64,000 bases of DNA from CAWUEX02 sp038148375 (GCA_038148375.1 JAYQVH010000002.1:1-64000), one strand, 5' to 3'. Counted from the stretch's first letter, positions 19,250 to 27,613 are shown. Notes: generated from the letters alone by a model not told the origin. Made by a program: numbers and translations.

Positions 19250-20178
19250 GGTATGTCGTCGGTGTAATCACGATGCTTGCTCTGCCGGCGGTCGCGCAGA
19301 CGCCCGGTGATGTGATTCAAGATTGCGAGGATTGCCCGCGTGTCGTGGTTGTCCCGGCGGGCAACTTCCAGATGGGCACGCCGGTCGGCGCGTACGAGGT
19401 CAATGTCGAGTCCGGCGAGGGCCCGCCGATCAACATCACAATTACACAGCCCTACGCGATCGGGGAGACAGAGGTGACGATCGCGCAGTATCGCGCCTTC
19501 GTCCGTGCAACCGGGCGCGCTCCCGGTGACGGCTGTCAGGTCATTCTGCCCGGCGGTGGGGGCACAACCGACCCCGATGCCAATTGGGAAAATCCGGTGC
19601 AGCCGAAACGCGCCCGCGACACTCATCCGGTGGCGTGCCTAAACTATAAAGAGATGCTGGCCTACACCGATTGGCTCAGCGAGACCACGGGGCACGTCTA
19701 CCGGCTGCCATCGGAGTCAGAGTGGGAGTATGCGGCGCGGGCCGGCACAACGGCCCCCCGGCCTTGGGGCGGCACGACATCGTTCGAGGGCGTGTCGCTG
19801 TCACTGACCTGCGAACATGCCAACGGCTATGACGTGGCCGCCCAGAAAGAGTACACCTTCGCCTGGCCCTACGCGCGGTGCAGCGACGGCTATGCGGATG
19901 TCGCCCCGGTGGCCCAGTTTCAAGCCAGCGCCTACGGCCTCTACGACATGATGGGCAATCTGTGGGAGCGCGTGACCGACTGCTACACGGCGAGCTACTG
20001 GGGCCGTCCGCCCGATGCCCGTGCCTGGGTGTGGGACGGGGGCTGCCCCAGGCGCGTGGTGCGCGGCGGCGGCTGGTTCAGCCGGCCGACCAACATCCGC
20101 CCTGCGCGGCGCGCCAGCGGCGATCCGGAGATTCGCGGCAACGACTTGGGCTTCCGGGTCGTGCGCGAGCTAAACTAG
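19246..20178 (+). CDS. Secreted SUMF1/FGE-like protein 2
   Basis: 310 residues, signal peptide MRYVVGVITMLALPAVAQ. Same architecture as the preceding protein: C-x-x-C (CEDCPRV), VVPAGNFQMGTP, YRLPSESEWEYAARAG, YGLYDMMGNLWERV, VVRGGGWFS, and GFRVVREL at the end. FGE catalytic cysteines are absent. It differs most in the middle, where a glycine-rich GGGGTTDPD replaces the aspartate-rich loop of the other two, and the usual sorting core PVSC is PVAC-LNYKEM. The start codon overlaps the stop of the upstream gene, so the two are translationally coupled. The next gene starts 37 bases after its stop. Confidence 0.88.
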   Translation: MRYVVGVITMLALPAVAQTPGDVIQDCEDCPRVVVVPAGNFQMGTPVGAYEVNVESGEGPPINITITQPYAIGETEVTIAQYRAFVRATGRAPGDGCQVILPGGGGTTDPDANWENPVQPKRARDTHPVACLNYKEMLAYTDWLSETTGHVYRLPSESEWEYAARAGTTAPRPWGGTTSFEGVSLSLTCEHANGYDVAAQKEYTFAWPYARCSDGYADVAPVAQFQASAYGLYDMMGNLWERVTDCYTASYWGRPPDARAWVWDGGCPRRVVRGGGWFSRPTNIRPARRASGDPEIRGNDLGFRVVRELN

Positions 20179-20215
20179 GACACAAATCGGGATGCGAGAG
20201 AGGGAGACACACACC

Positions 20216-21622
20216 ATGACATTGCGCGCATTACTCTTGACGGCGGCGGTTGCGCTGACATCGCCGGCGCTGGCGCAAGCTGACGCCGATCTGTCGCCCG
20301 GCGACGTCATCAAGGACTGCGAAGACTGTCCTGAATTGGTCGCGATTCCGCCCGGCTCATTCATGATGGGCACACCCTTGAGCGCGCGTGAAATCGATCT
20401 CAGCCGCGGAGAAGGGCCCCAGGTGAGGATCAACATTGAGTACATGTTTCTCGCCGGACGGTATGAAGTCACGCACGGCCAGTTCGAAGCCTTCGTGAAA
20501 GCGACGGGCCACCAGGTCAAAGACGAGTGCCGGGTCTGGGATGACAAGATCGGCTTCAACGACGATCCGACCGCCAACTGGCAAGACCGGCGTCAGCCCA
20601 AGCGCGTCCGCAACGAGCATCCGGTCGGTTGCGTGTCGTGGAACGACGCCAAGGCCTACGTGGCGTGGCTGTCGCAGATCACCAACAAGCGTTACCGGCT
20701 GCTGACGGAAGCGGAATGGGAGTACGCGGCGCGTGCCGGTACAACGACGTCGCGCTTCTGGGGCGAGAGTTCGGGCGCGGCGTGCGAATGGGCGAATACG
20801 TTCGACCTCGACGCGGCGGAGGAATATCCCTTCCCGTGGTTCCCGGCGACCTGCCGCGACGGCTATGCGGATTTGGCCCCGGTCGGTCAGTTTAAGCCGA
20901 ACGCGTTTGGGCTCTATGACATGATCGGCAACGTCTGGGAGTGGACAGAAGACTGCTGGGCGGCGACGCATATCGGCCGTCCGCGCGACGGCTCGGCCTG
21001 GACCTGGGACGCCGGCTGCGACATGCACACCACGCGCGGCGGAGGCTGGTTGTCCGCCCCCGAGCGCAACCGCATCGCCTGGCCTGGCCGCGACCCGATT
21101 GAGAAACGTAACACCCAGTTCGGCTTACGCGTGGCGCGCGATCTCGGCACCGGTACGGGCATGGGCGAGGGCACGACGATCCGCCGCATGACTCTGTTCA
21201 GCGGCGACGTCGATCAGGCCAAGGCATTCTGGAGCGACGCGCTGGGCTATGAGGTCAGCTTCGAGGACCGCACCTTCGGCGGCGAAGAAACGCCGCGCTC
21301 CCTCGGACTGGATGAGGGCAGCACAGCGCACTTCGTGACGATGACCTCACCCGGCGGCGGGCCGATGATCGGTCTGCTCGGCGCGAGCAACGGCGAGTTC
21401 GCCCGGCCGGAATTCGACGGTCCCAAGGCGGGTGAGTCGCTGGTCGTGGTCAAGGTGCCGGACATCTTCGCGACCTTCGAGAAGCTGGGCGCGATGGGCG
21501 TGAACATCGCCTCCGAACCGTCACGCCTGACCGGACAGCAGACCAGTACCGTCGGCTATGAGGGCACGGTCTACAGCCCCGACGGGATGCGGGTCATCGT
21601 CCAGCAGGTTGAGAGCGAGTAA
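20216..21622 (+). CDS. Secreted SUMF1/FGE-like protein 3 fused to a VOC (glyoxalase-fold) domain
   Basis: 468 residues. Signal peptide LRALLLTAAVALTSPALAQ; SUMF1-like domain to about residue 310 (C-x-x-C CEDCPEL, AIPPGSFMMGTP, LTEAEWEYAARAG, YDMIGNVWEWTEDC, TRGGGWLS, FGLRVARDL). After a glycine-rich linker (GTGTGMGEG) comes a VOC domain of about 130 residues: MTLFSGDVDQAKAFWSDALG, FVTMTSPGG, and the C-terminal strand YEGTVYSPDGMRVIV. VOC domains bind metals or small molecules. Fusion of these two folds on an exported chain suggests they act on a common ligand. ATG 20216 is supported by GGGAG and the signal peptide. FGE catalytic cysteines are missing here too. Confidence 0.88.
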   Translation: MTLRALLLTAAVALTSPALAQADADLSPGDVIKDCEDCPELVAIPPGSFMMGTPLSAREIDLSRGEGPQVRINIEYMFLAGRYEVTHGQFEAFVKATGHQVKDECRVWDDKIGFNDDPTANWQDRRQPKRVRNEHPVGCVSWNDAKAYVAWLSQITNKRYRLLTEAEWEYAARAGTTTSRFWGESSGAACEWANTFDLDAAEEYPFPWFPATCRDGYADLAPVGQFKPNAFGLYDMIGNVWEWTEDCWAATHIGRPRDGSAWTWDAGCDMHTTRGGGWLSAPERNRIAWPGRDPIEKRNTQFGLRVARDLGTGTGMGEGTTIRRMTLFSGDVDQAKAFWSDALGYEVSFEDRTFGGEETPRSLGLDEGSTAHFVTMTSPGGGPMIGLLGASNGEFARPEFDGPKAGESLVVVKVPDIFATFEKLGAMGVNIASEPSRLTGQQTSTVGYEGTVYSPDGMRVIVQQVESE

Positions 21623-21674
21623 CGGGGAGGCCGGGGCGCGGCGCGGAAAATGTTCCTGCGGGCAGAGGGCGAGG

Positions 21675-21700
21675 AACGAGCCCATGCACGCCCGTTTTTG
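21675..21700 (+). repeat. Direct repeat, copy 1
   Basis: A 26-base element starting AACGAGCCCATGCACG and ending in a T-run, repeated at 21755-21779 with one C missing. The element begins AACG and ends CGTT before the T-run, so it has short inverted ends and could form a weak terminator-like stem. It sits between the SUMF1-VOC gene and the amine oxidase gene. Confidence 0.75.
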
Positions 21701-21754
21701 ACCCCGGTTCGCGCCGGTTCCGCTTTGTGCTTCAATGCGTTACGAAAAAATACA

Positions 21755-21779
21755 AACGAGCCCATGCACGCCGTTTTTG
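21755..21779 (+). repeat. Direct repeat, copy 2
   Basis: The 25-base second copy of the element at 21675-21700, offset by 80 bases. It ends 45 bases before the amine oxidase start codon. Confidence 0.75.
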
Positions 21780-21823
21780 TTCGATCAGTGACTAAAAACC
21801 GGCGGTAATCGGAGACCAAGACA

Positions 21824-23254
21824 ATGGCCGCACTTTCCCTGACCCGCCGCCGCACCCTGGGCCTGATGGCCAGCACCGCACTGGCGTCTTCCCTGGCGCC
21901 TCGCTTCGCCAGCGCCGCCGACAGCGCGGACGTGGTAATCGTCGGCGCCGGTCTCGCCGGGCTCACCGCCGCAAGCATTTTGCAGGATGTCGGCTATTCG
22001 TCGCTGATCGTCGAAGCCAAGAACCGCATCGGCGGGCGCTGCTACACCCTGACCGATCTGCCCGGACACCCCGAAGCGGGCGGCTCCTCGGTCGGCAGCA
22101 TGTACGCCCGCTTTATCGATTACTGTGACCGCCTGGGCGTCAAACGCACGCCGCTCACCGGCAGCGGCTACGGCACCCACATTCATGTTAAGGGCACCAA
22201 CATTCTCAACGAGGACTGGGCCGATCATGCGCTCAACCCGTTCGAAGGGGAGCAGCGCAAGCTGACTCCGTCGGCATACCGTTCAACCATGATCCGCAAG
22301 TACAGCCTGTTCGACGATCTTGAGTCGTGGCCCGAGCCGGCGATCACCGCCCAGGATGAATCGCTGCGCGACATGATGCTGCGCCACGGTCACGGCGAAG
22401 CGGAAATCCGCCTCGGCATGGACACCAACCCCGGCTACGGCCATTCCATCGATACGCTGTCGTCGGTGCACATGATGCACGTCACCAACTTTGCCTTTCA
22501 TCAGGCTGTAGGCGCGCCGCCGATGTTCTGGAACATCGAGGGCGGCAACTCCAGTTTGGTCTATGCCATGGCCAACGCGTTGTCGGCGCCCATCCACAAA
22601 GAGACACCGGTGCAGGGCATCCGCACTGGGGCAGGGGGTGTTGAAGTCGTGGCAGCGGACGGCCGCGTGTTCAAAGGCCAGCGCGCCATCGTCACTCTGC
22701 CGTTCTCGGCGCTGAAGTTCGTCGCCTTCGATCCGCCGCGCGCAGGTCTGCAGGCGGATGTGATTCAGTCGATGCCCTACGGCTCGTGCTTCCATGCCGT
22801 GATTCACGCCGATGCCCCCTACTGGGACGACGACGGCCTGCCGCCGGGCATGTGGATGGACACCGCGCCCGGGCGCGTCAGCGCCATGGCCGATGACGGC
22901 GAGGTCGTCGGGCTCTATGTGTTTGTCACCGGCCGCTTGGCCGAATTCCTCAATCGCCTGCCCAAGGATCAGGCCGATGCGCGTCTGATTGCAAATCTGG
23001 TCGCCGCGCGTCCGGCGGCGAAGGGAAAGGTGAAAGTGGCGCGGTCATGGTCGTGGGTGCGCGATCCGTACGCCGGCGGCATGTACGCCTACTGGCGTCC
23101 GGGCATGATCGCCAAATACAAAAGCGAAATGACCAAGCCCGCGGGCGGCGTGCATTTCGCCGGTGAGCACACGTCGGACTCAACCCGTGGCCTGGAAGGC
23201 GCGATGGAGTCCGGCGAACGCGCCGCCTTCGAAGTGATGGATGCGTTGGGGTAA
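21824..23254 (+). CDS. Tat-exported FAD-dependent amine oxidase (flavin monoamine oxidase family)
   Basis: 476 residues. Twin-arginine-type signal (LTRRRTLGLMASTALASSL) then the FAD dinucleotide-binding motif VVIVGAGLAGLTAA at about residues 36-49 and the second flavin motif VEAKNRIGGRCYT. The C-terminal FAD contact is in HFAGEHTSD and LEGAMESGERAA. Such enzymes oxidise primary amines or amino acids to imines with H2O2 release. It is an exported flavoenzyme next to an exported molybdenum hydroxylase, suggesting a periplasmic oxidation locus. The substrate is not identifiable. The upstream gap holds two copies of a 25-base repeat, so it may be transcribed separately. Confidence 0.92.
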   Translation: MAALSLTRRRTLGLMASTALASSLAPRFASAADSADVVIVGAGLAGLTAASILQDVGYSSLIVEAKNRIGGRCYTLTDLPGHPEAGGSSVGSMYARFIDYCDRLGVKRTPLTGSGYGTHIHVKGTNILNEDWADHALNPFEGEQRKLTPSAYRSTMIRKYSLFDDLESWPEPAITAQDESLRDMMLRHGHGEAEIRLGMDTNPGYGHSIDTLSSVHMMHVTNFAFHQAVGAPPMFWNIEGGNSSLVYAMANALSAPIHKETPVQGIRTGAGGVEVVAADGRVFKGQRAIVTLPFSALKFVAFDPPRAGLQADVIQSMPYGSCFHAVIHADAPYWDDDGLPPGMWMDTAPGRVSAMADDGEVVGLYVFVTGRLAEFLNRLPKDQADARLIANLVAARPAAKGKVKVARSWSWVRDPYAGGMYAYWRPGMIAKYKSEMTKPAGGVHFAGEHTSDSTRGLEGAMESGERAAFEVMDALG

Positions 23255-23277
23255 GAGCCGGGCTGAGACGCCTGCCG

Positions 23278-24051
23278 TCAGTTAATGATTGTTCCTTCCA
23301 CGGTGTCGCACTGATTCCGCAATATATCGATCGGCGGATGCTCGCCGATCTGACACTTTACAACATCGTCAGTGCTGGCCGTCGCGGTCGGCGGCGCTGC
23401 GCCGCCGTTCTTTGCGATTTCGAGTTCGATCGGCTCTGCAATCGAAAGAACTGTATTTAAGTAGAGTGGCGGGACCTCGAGAACGAAATCCGCTTCCGTC
23501 TGCGACTCCACCCGGAACTTCAGGCCGGTATCGAGGTATTCGCGGAAGTAGCTGTATGGCAGAACGATTCCGATCGTTTCTTCCATACGCAGGTATGAAT
23601 ATTGCCCGCTGCCTTGCCTTTCTGAAGTCCGGTCAATCTGGGTCAAGTCGAACTTCCGGGCCGAAGTGTCAGACGCTGTTTTGAAGAACGCCCAGCCATC
23701 GACGTTATCTCTGCTGTAGCTGACGTCCATGTAGACCTGCATGTAGCGGCTTTCGGGATCGTTTTTATCTTTGAAAGTGCGGATGATGTAGTCGACATCG
23801 TAAATGCGGTTAGGTTCTACGTAGACTTTGGGGCTGACATACTTGATCGACTTGTCAAAATCGGTGGAGATCATTTTCACGCCTTTGACGATCTCTTTTT
23901 TCACCTTCTCAATTCTTTTCGGCTTTTCATCGAGCAATTCCGATTGGCGGATATAGGCGTCCGCTGGCGTCGACGACAGCGCAATGAAGATGCCCATAAC
24001 GGCGGCGGTTGCACCGCGGGAAGCACTTTTCACCAATTGTATTGCCCGCAT
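23278..24051 (-). CDS. Secreted protein of unknown function, lysine-rich N-terminal region
   Basis: 257 residues; signal peptide to about residue 32 (ALSSTPADA). I do not recognise the family. After the signal there is a lysine-rich segment (PKRIEKVKKEIVKGVKM), then a probably beta-rich body with many tyrosines (YMQVYMDVSYSRD, GQYSYLRMEE, LPYSYFREYLDTG). The C-terminus has two cysteines (VVKCQIG and RNQCDTVEG) that could pair. Its base composition is visibly less GC-rich than its neighbours, hinting at horizontal acquisition. The ATG has AAGGAG 9 bases upstream. It converges on the amine oxidase gene and diverges from the SnoaL-like gene. Confidence 0.75.
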   Translation of the reverse strand: MRAIQLVKSASRGATAAVMGIFIALSSTPADAYIRQSELLDEKPKRIEKVKKEIVKGVKMISTDFDKSIKYVSPKVYVEPNRIYDVDYIIRTFKDKNDPESRYMQVYMDVSYSRDNVDGWAFFKTASDTSARKFDLTQIDRTSERQGSGQYSYLRMEETIGIVLPYSYFREYLDTGLKFRVESQTEADFVLEVPPLYLNTVLSIAEPIELEIAKNGGAAPPTATASTDDVVKCQIGEHPPIDILRNQCDTVEGTIIN

Positions 24052-24242
24052 CGTGTTCTACTCCTTTCGAAAGCAACGTCGTTCGCCTCAACTGCGTGAC
24101 TGAAGCGGACATTGTGTAAGGGTAGAGAAGTACAGCAAAATCGCGCAAGAATTGGAACGGCAATCTTGCCACAATAGAGATATGCTGATTCCTAGACCAA
24201 TCTTTGGGTGAGCTTAGGAGTGCCGAAGTGCTGGGGAGAGTA

Positions 24243-24719
24243 ATGCGTCAATTTATGTTGGGTTGTGTGATCATTGCGGCCTCAGTGTCTGTGCAGGCCG
24301 AAACGCTGGACGACGTCCGTGCCGCCGTGGTCGAACGCCGGGCCGCCGCGATTGCGGCCTACAATGCCGGCGATGCCGATGCCATGGTCAGCCACTACAC
24401 GCAAGACACCTGGCACATTTCGCCGCGCCGTCCGCCGGTGCAGGGTCGCGCCGCGCTGCGCCAGTACTTCGCTCCAGCAATGAAAAGCTATCTGATGTCC
24501 ACGGATAACAAGATCCTCGATCTCGATGTCGATGGCGATACCGCGACGGTGATCACCCGCTCCACCTTGACCGGCTCACCGCGTCCCGGCGTCGAAGCGC
24601 CGACGTTTACGGAGGAGCGCCTCAATCTGTCGGTGTTCAAACGCCAGGCCAACGGCGACTGGCTGATTCACCGTTTCATCGACACCACGCCGGCCAAGAC
24701 CGAGCCCGCGGCAGATTAA
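24243..24719 (+). CDS. Secreted SnoaL/DUF4440-like (NTF2-fold) protein
   Basis: 158 residues, signal peptide RQFMLGCVIIAASVSVQA. The mature part has the NTF2-like pattern: a first helix (AAYNAGDADAMVSHYTQD) followed by W-H-I-S, then GRAALRQYF and closing strands LNLSVFKRQANGDWLIHRF. This ketosteroid-isomerase-like fold includes enzymes and binding proteins; no catalytic residues can be assigned with confidence. ATG 24243 is chosen because GGGGAGAG lies 2-9 bases upstream and the signal peptide starts there. Confidence 0.85.
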   Translation: MRQFMLGCVIIAASVSVQAETLDDVRAAVVERRAAAIAAYNAGDADAMVSHYTQDTWHISPRRPPVQGRAALRQYFAPAMKSYLMSTDNKILDLDVDGDTATVITRSTLTGSPRPGVEAPTFTEERLNLSVFKRQANGDWLIHRFIDTTPAKTEPAAD

Positions 24720-24771
24720 GCCGGTTTTCTCCTTTTCCTTCAGAGACATCGCAGATTTACCGCGAAAGCAT

Positions 24772-24801
24772 TTGCCAATCCACACGGCATGCGCGTATAA
24801 T
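24772..24801 (+). promoter_or_regulatory. Strong-looking sigma70 promoter
   Basis: TTGCCA (24772-24777), an 18-base spacer, and a perfect TATAAT (24796-24801), about 80 bases upstream of the small membrane protein start at 24883. It is the best sigma70 match I found in the window. Confidence 0.6.
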
Positions 24802-24882
24802 TTCGAGTAGAAACTTATTCGATCCCCATCAATTTATTGTTTAGGCGTCCATAAGGTAAGGTCCCGGGCTTAAGGACTCTCC

Positions 24883-25083
24883 ATGCCAAACGTACACACG
24901 AAACCGTCACCCCAGTCCAAAGGGGGTGAGCGCGTGCTTTGGATTGCGCTCATCGTCATTTGCGTTCTCGGAATGGCGCTCTACGGGGCAATGATCCCCG
25001 CTTACTTGGACGACCCGCTGCCGCTGATTTTCATGGCCGGCGTGTTCGCCGCGGGCGCGTTCATCTCCGGCGCGCGTCTGTAG
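24883..25083 (+). CDS. Small two-helix membrane protein
   Basis: 66 residues. A polar N-terminus (PNVHTKPSPQSKGGER) is followed by two hydrophobic segments, LWIALIVICVLGMALYGAM and LPLIFMAGVFAAGAFISG, joined by an acidic turn (YLDDP). No family recognised. The ATG has AAGGA about 7 bases upstream and a well-formed promoter lies 80 bases before it, so it is likely a true gene despite its size. It is convergent with the first Rieske oxygenase gene. Confidence 0.72.
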   Translation: MPNVHTKPSPQSKGGERVLWIALIVICVLGMALYGAMIPAYLDDPLPLIFMAGVFAAGAFISGARL

Positions 25084-25107
25084 CGCGGCCGAGCCGATTA
25101 CGGCGCA

Positions 25108-25124
25108 GGCGGAATTATTCCGCC
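25108..25124. repeat. 17-base perfect palindrome across the stop codon of a Rieske gene
   Basis: GGCGGAAT-T-ATTCCGCC. The TAA of the minus-strand Rieske oxygenase is at its centre (25117-25115). It could act as a weak bidirectional hairpin between the convergent genes; no T-tract follows on either strand. Confidence 0.5.
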
Positions 25125-26248
25125 GCCTGCTGTGCCTGGGCGGCTCCGTTGACCGTCGGCACCGGATCGATCACCCAGCCTTTCGACCCGCGCCGCGCCG
25201 GGCTCGGAATGGCGTAGGCGACTTTGTTCTCACCGGCTTTGACGGCATCGACATCGATGCGCCAACCGTTGTCGTCCCACTGCTTCAGCCACTTGCGGTA
25301 TTTCACGACCACGGCGTCGGCCGGCATCATGTTCTCGTGGGTCATGTCAGGCGGCGTCATGGCCGGTTCCAGAGGTGTGAGGACGGTGATGTCCTGCTCG
25401 GCGATGACCAGATTGCGTTCGTGAATCTTGGCGTCGTGCGCCGGGTCCATCAGACAGTTGCGCATGTTGACGAAGAAGATTCGCGTATGGGTTTCGTCCA
25501 CCGGCGCTTCAAAGAAATACTGGTGCATCCAGTTTTCCGGCGTCATGTGAATGTGGGTGATCAGCACATTGGGGCCGTAGTGCCAGGCACCCGCTTCCAG
25601 GTCGCCGGCGACGTTGCGCACCTTGTTCATCGTCGAGTCTTTCAGCTCCGGTGACGTGAACGTGTGCCAGAACCCGCACCCCAGCGGTTTGTCCTGGATG
25701 TCGTCGATTTCCATGCTGTAGTCGTCACGGTCACCTTCGTAGCCGTGAGTCGGATGGACGAATTCGTTGTGCGCGGGGTCGAGGCCGTTTTCGATTGAGC
25801 GCTCGTAGTTGTAGTTCACATCGAGCGTGACGATGTCGTTACAGCGCCAGCCTTCGGCGCCGTATTCCTCGATTTCGTAGATCGGCGCGCGCTCCGCTTC
25901 CGGTAGATCGCCCAGGAACGCAAACACGATGCGGTATTTTTCCTGCACCGGGTAACTGTCGATCTTGGTGCGCGGCGGAATCTTGCCGTCTTTGCCGATG
26001 GACGGAATTTTCGTGCATTCACCGGCGCCGTTGAACTGCCAGCCGTGATAGGGGCATTCGACACAGTCGCCGCGCAGCTTGCCGCCGGCGAGCGACCCGC
26101 CGCGGTGGGTGCAGACATTCGACAGGCAGTGAGCCTGGCCACTGGAGTCGCGGAACACAACCAACTGCTGGCCGAGAACTTTCACTTTTTGCGGTGTGTC
26201 GGTGAGGTCCTGGCTGCGGACGGTCGGATACCAGAAATTGATGTACAT
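25115..26248 (-). CDS. Rieske-type aromatic ring-hydroxylating oxygenase, alpha subunit (copy 1)
   Basis: 377 residues. Rieske [2Fe-2S] motif C-x-H ... C-x-x-H (CTHRGGS and CPYHGW, about residues 43-67), then the mononuclear iron site DPAHNEFVHPTHG with two His ligands. It closely resembles its neighbour at 26474-27613. These oxygenases use O2 and electrons from a separate reductase/ferredoxin, not encoded nearby. Substrate unknown; the LPEAER-PI segment and overall length suggest the PaO/vanillate-demethylase-like group rather than classical naphthalene dioxygenases. ATG 26248 has GGGGAG about 7 bases upstream. An FNR-like dyad lies at 26320-26333. Confidence 0.92.
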   Translation of the reverse strand: MYINFWYPTVRSQDLTDTPQKVKVLGQQLVVFRDSSGQAHCLSNVCTHRGGSLAGGKLRGDCVECPYHGWQFNGAGECTKIPSIGKDGKIPPRTKIDSYPVQEKYRIVFAFLGDLPEAERAPIYEIEEYGAEGWRCNDIVTLDVNYNYERSIENGLDPAHNEFVHPTHGYEGDRDDYSMEIDDIQDKPLGCGFWHTFTSPELKDSTMNKVRNVAGDLEAGAWHYGPNVLITHIHMTPENWMHQYFFEAPVDETHTRIFFVNMRNCLMDPAHDAKIHERNLVIAEQDITVLTPLEPAMTPPDMTHENMMPADAVVVKYRKWLKQWDDNGWRIDVDAVKAGENKVAYAIPSPARRGSKGWVIDPVPTVNGAAQAQQAAE

Positions 26249-26319
26249 GGGTTGCTCCCCTGCGCGCGTGATCGGCAATACCTATGTGCCAATGGATACT
26301 GCTTTTTACGCCGCCACGC

Positions 26320-26333
26320 TTGATTGCGGTCAA
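26320..26333 (-). promoter_or_regulatory. FNR/CRP-type dyad upstream of Rieske gene 1
   Basis: TTGATTGCGGTCAA, one base from the FNR consensus TTGAT-N4-ATCAA. It lies 71 bases before the ATG at 26248, and a near-identical site sits at the same distance before the second Rieske gene. Confidence 0.55.
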
Positions 26334-26397
26334 ACCCGAACGGCGGCGCGTGAGGCGTGTCCGCATCGCGGATGAAAGACAGGTCGAGGCGACAGAG

Positions 26398-26428
26398 AAA
26401 AAAAGAGGCGCCGATGCAATACCGGCGC
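26398..26428 (-). terminator. Intrinsic terminator after Rieske gene 2
   Basis: On the minus strand the stem GCGCCG/CGGCGC (26428-26423 and 26413-26408) is followed by CTC and seven T (26404-26398). It lies 45 bases after the stop at 26474 and upstream of the site controlling copy 1, so the two Rieske genes are probably separate transcription units. Confidence 0.7.
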
Positions 26429-26473
26429 GCTAGTCAGTGAGGTCCATTAGAAAAGACGTTGTGATGCGGTCTT

Positions 26474-27613
26474 TTATTCCGCGGCCTGGCTGAGGGCCGG
26501 GTCCGGCGGCGAAAGCAGCGGCACTGCGTCGATCACCCAGCCTTTGGCAGCCCGGCGACCCGGGCTTGGGACGGCGTAGGCGACACGCTTGGCATTGCGC
26601 GCGATGGTGTCCGTATCGATGCGCCAGCCGTTCGCTTCCCATCGTTTGATTTTCTCGCGGTATAGAGCGATGGGATGATCGTGCGGCATGAACACTTCGT
26701 GGATATTGGTGCGCGGCGTGATGACGGGCTCAACATCCTCCAGCACCTGCTTGTCCTGCGCGGCGACATAAAGATTGCGGCCCATCATGCGCTCGTCATG
26801 ATCCGGCGTCGGCAGGAAGTTGCGCAAATTGACGAGATAGAACTGGGTGCGGTCCTCGTCGATGGGTGTTTCGTACAGGTATTGATGAATGTGCATCTGC
26901 GGCGTCGGGTGGATGTGCGTCCACACACTGGAAATACCAATGTGGCCGGTGCCGGCATCGATGAAAGTGTCTTCGCTGCGGCCGGAGGCTTCGCGCATCT
27001 TTCCTTCTTTCAGCGGCGGCGCATACATCTTGTTCCAGAAGCCGGTCGACCATTCGTCCTCGGTGATGTCGAGTTCGCCGACGCGATAGTCCTCGTTGTC
27101 GCCGCCGAAGCCATGGGTGTCGTGGACGAATTCGTTGTGGGCCGGATCAATCGAGTTCTCGATTGAGCGTTTGTAGTCGATGTCCCACTCAAACTTTTGC
27201 ACGGTCGCCCGCCAGCCGTCGTGGCCGTACTCTTCGATTTCCATGATCGGCGGGCGTTCGGCTTCGGGAAGATCGCCTAGGAAGGCGAAAATCAGGCCGT
27301 ACTTTTCCTGCACCGGATAGCTGTCGATCTTGGTGCGTGGAGGAATTTTGCCGTCTTTGCACAGCGATGGAATTTTCACGCATTCACCGGCGCCTTTGAA
27401 CAGCCAGCCGTGGTAGGGACACTCGACGCAGTCCCCGCGCATCTTGCCGCCCGCGAGGGATCCGCCGCGATGGGTGCAAACATTGGACAGGCAGTGCGCC
27501 TGGCCCGCGCTGTCGCGGAACAGGACGAAGTTCTGGCCCAGCATGCGCACCTTGACCGGCGAGTCGGTGACGTCTTCGCTGCGCCCGGCGGCGTACCAGA
27601 AATTAATGAACAT
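26474..27613 (-). CDS. Rieske-type aromatic ring-hydroxylating oxygenase, alpha subunit (copy 2)
   Basis: 379 residues, tandem paralogue of the 25115-26248 protein; the N-terminal 130 residues are almost identical in pattern (FINFWY, CTHRGGSLAGGK, CPYHGW). Iron ligands are in DPAHNEFVHDTHG. The copies differ most between residues 150 and 300, which surrounds the substrate pocket, so they probably act on different substrates. ATG 27613 is preferred over an upstream ATG because GGGAGAG precedes it and both copies then start M-[YF]-INFWY. A terminator follows at 26398-26428. No reductase or beta subunit is adjacent. Confidence 0.92.
   Translation of the reverse strand: MFINFWYAAGRSEDVTDSPVKVRMLGQNFVLFRDSAGQAHCLSNVCTHRGGSLAGGKMRGDCVECPYHGWLFKGAGECVKIPSLCKDGKIPPRTKIDSYPVQEKYGLIFAFLGDLPEAERPPIMEIEEYGHDGWRATVQKFEWDIDYKRSIENSIDPAHNEFVHDTHGFGGDNEDYRVGELDITEDEWSTGFWNKMYAPPLKEGKMREASGRSEDTFIDAGTGHIGISSVWTHIHPTPQMHIHQYLYETPIDEDRTQFYLVNLRNFLPTPDHDERMMGRNLYVAAQDKQVLEDVEPVITPRTNIHEVFMPHDHPIALYREKIKRWEANGWRIDTDTIARNAKRVAYAVPSPGRRAAKGWVIDAVPLLSPPDPALSQAAE

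Noticed and set aside
18296..21622. True formylglycine-generating enzymes
   Set aside because: Neither catalytic cysteine of FGE is present after the RGG-W motif and no sulfatase gene is in the window.
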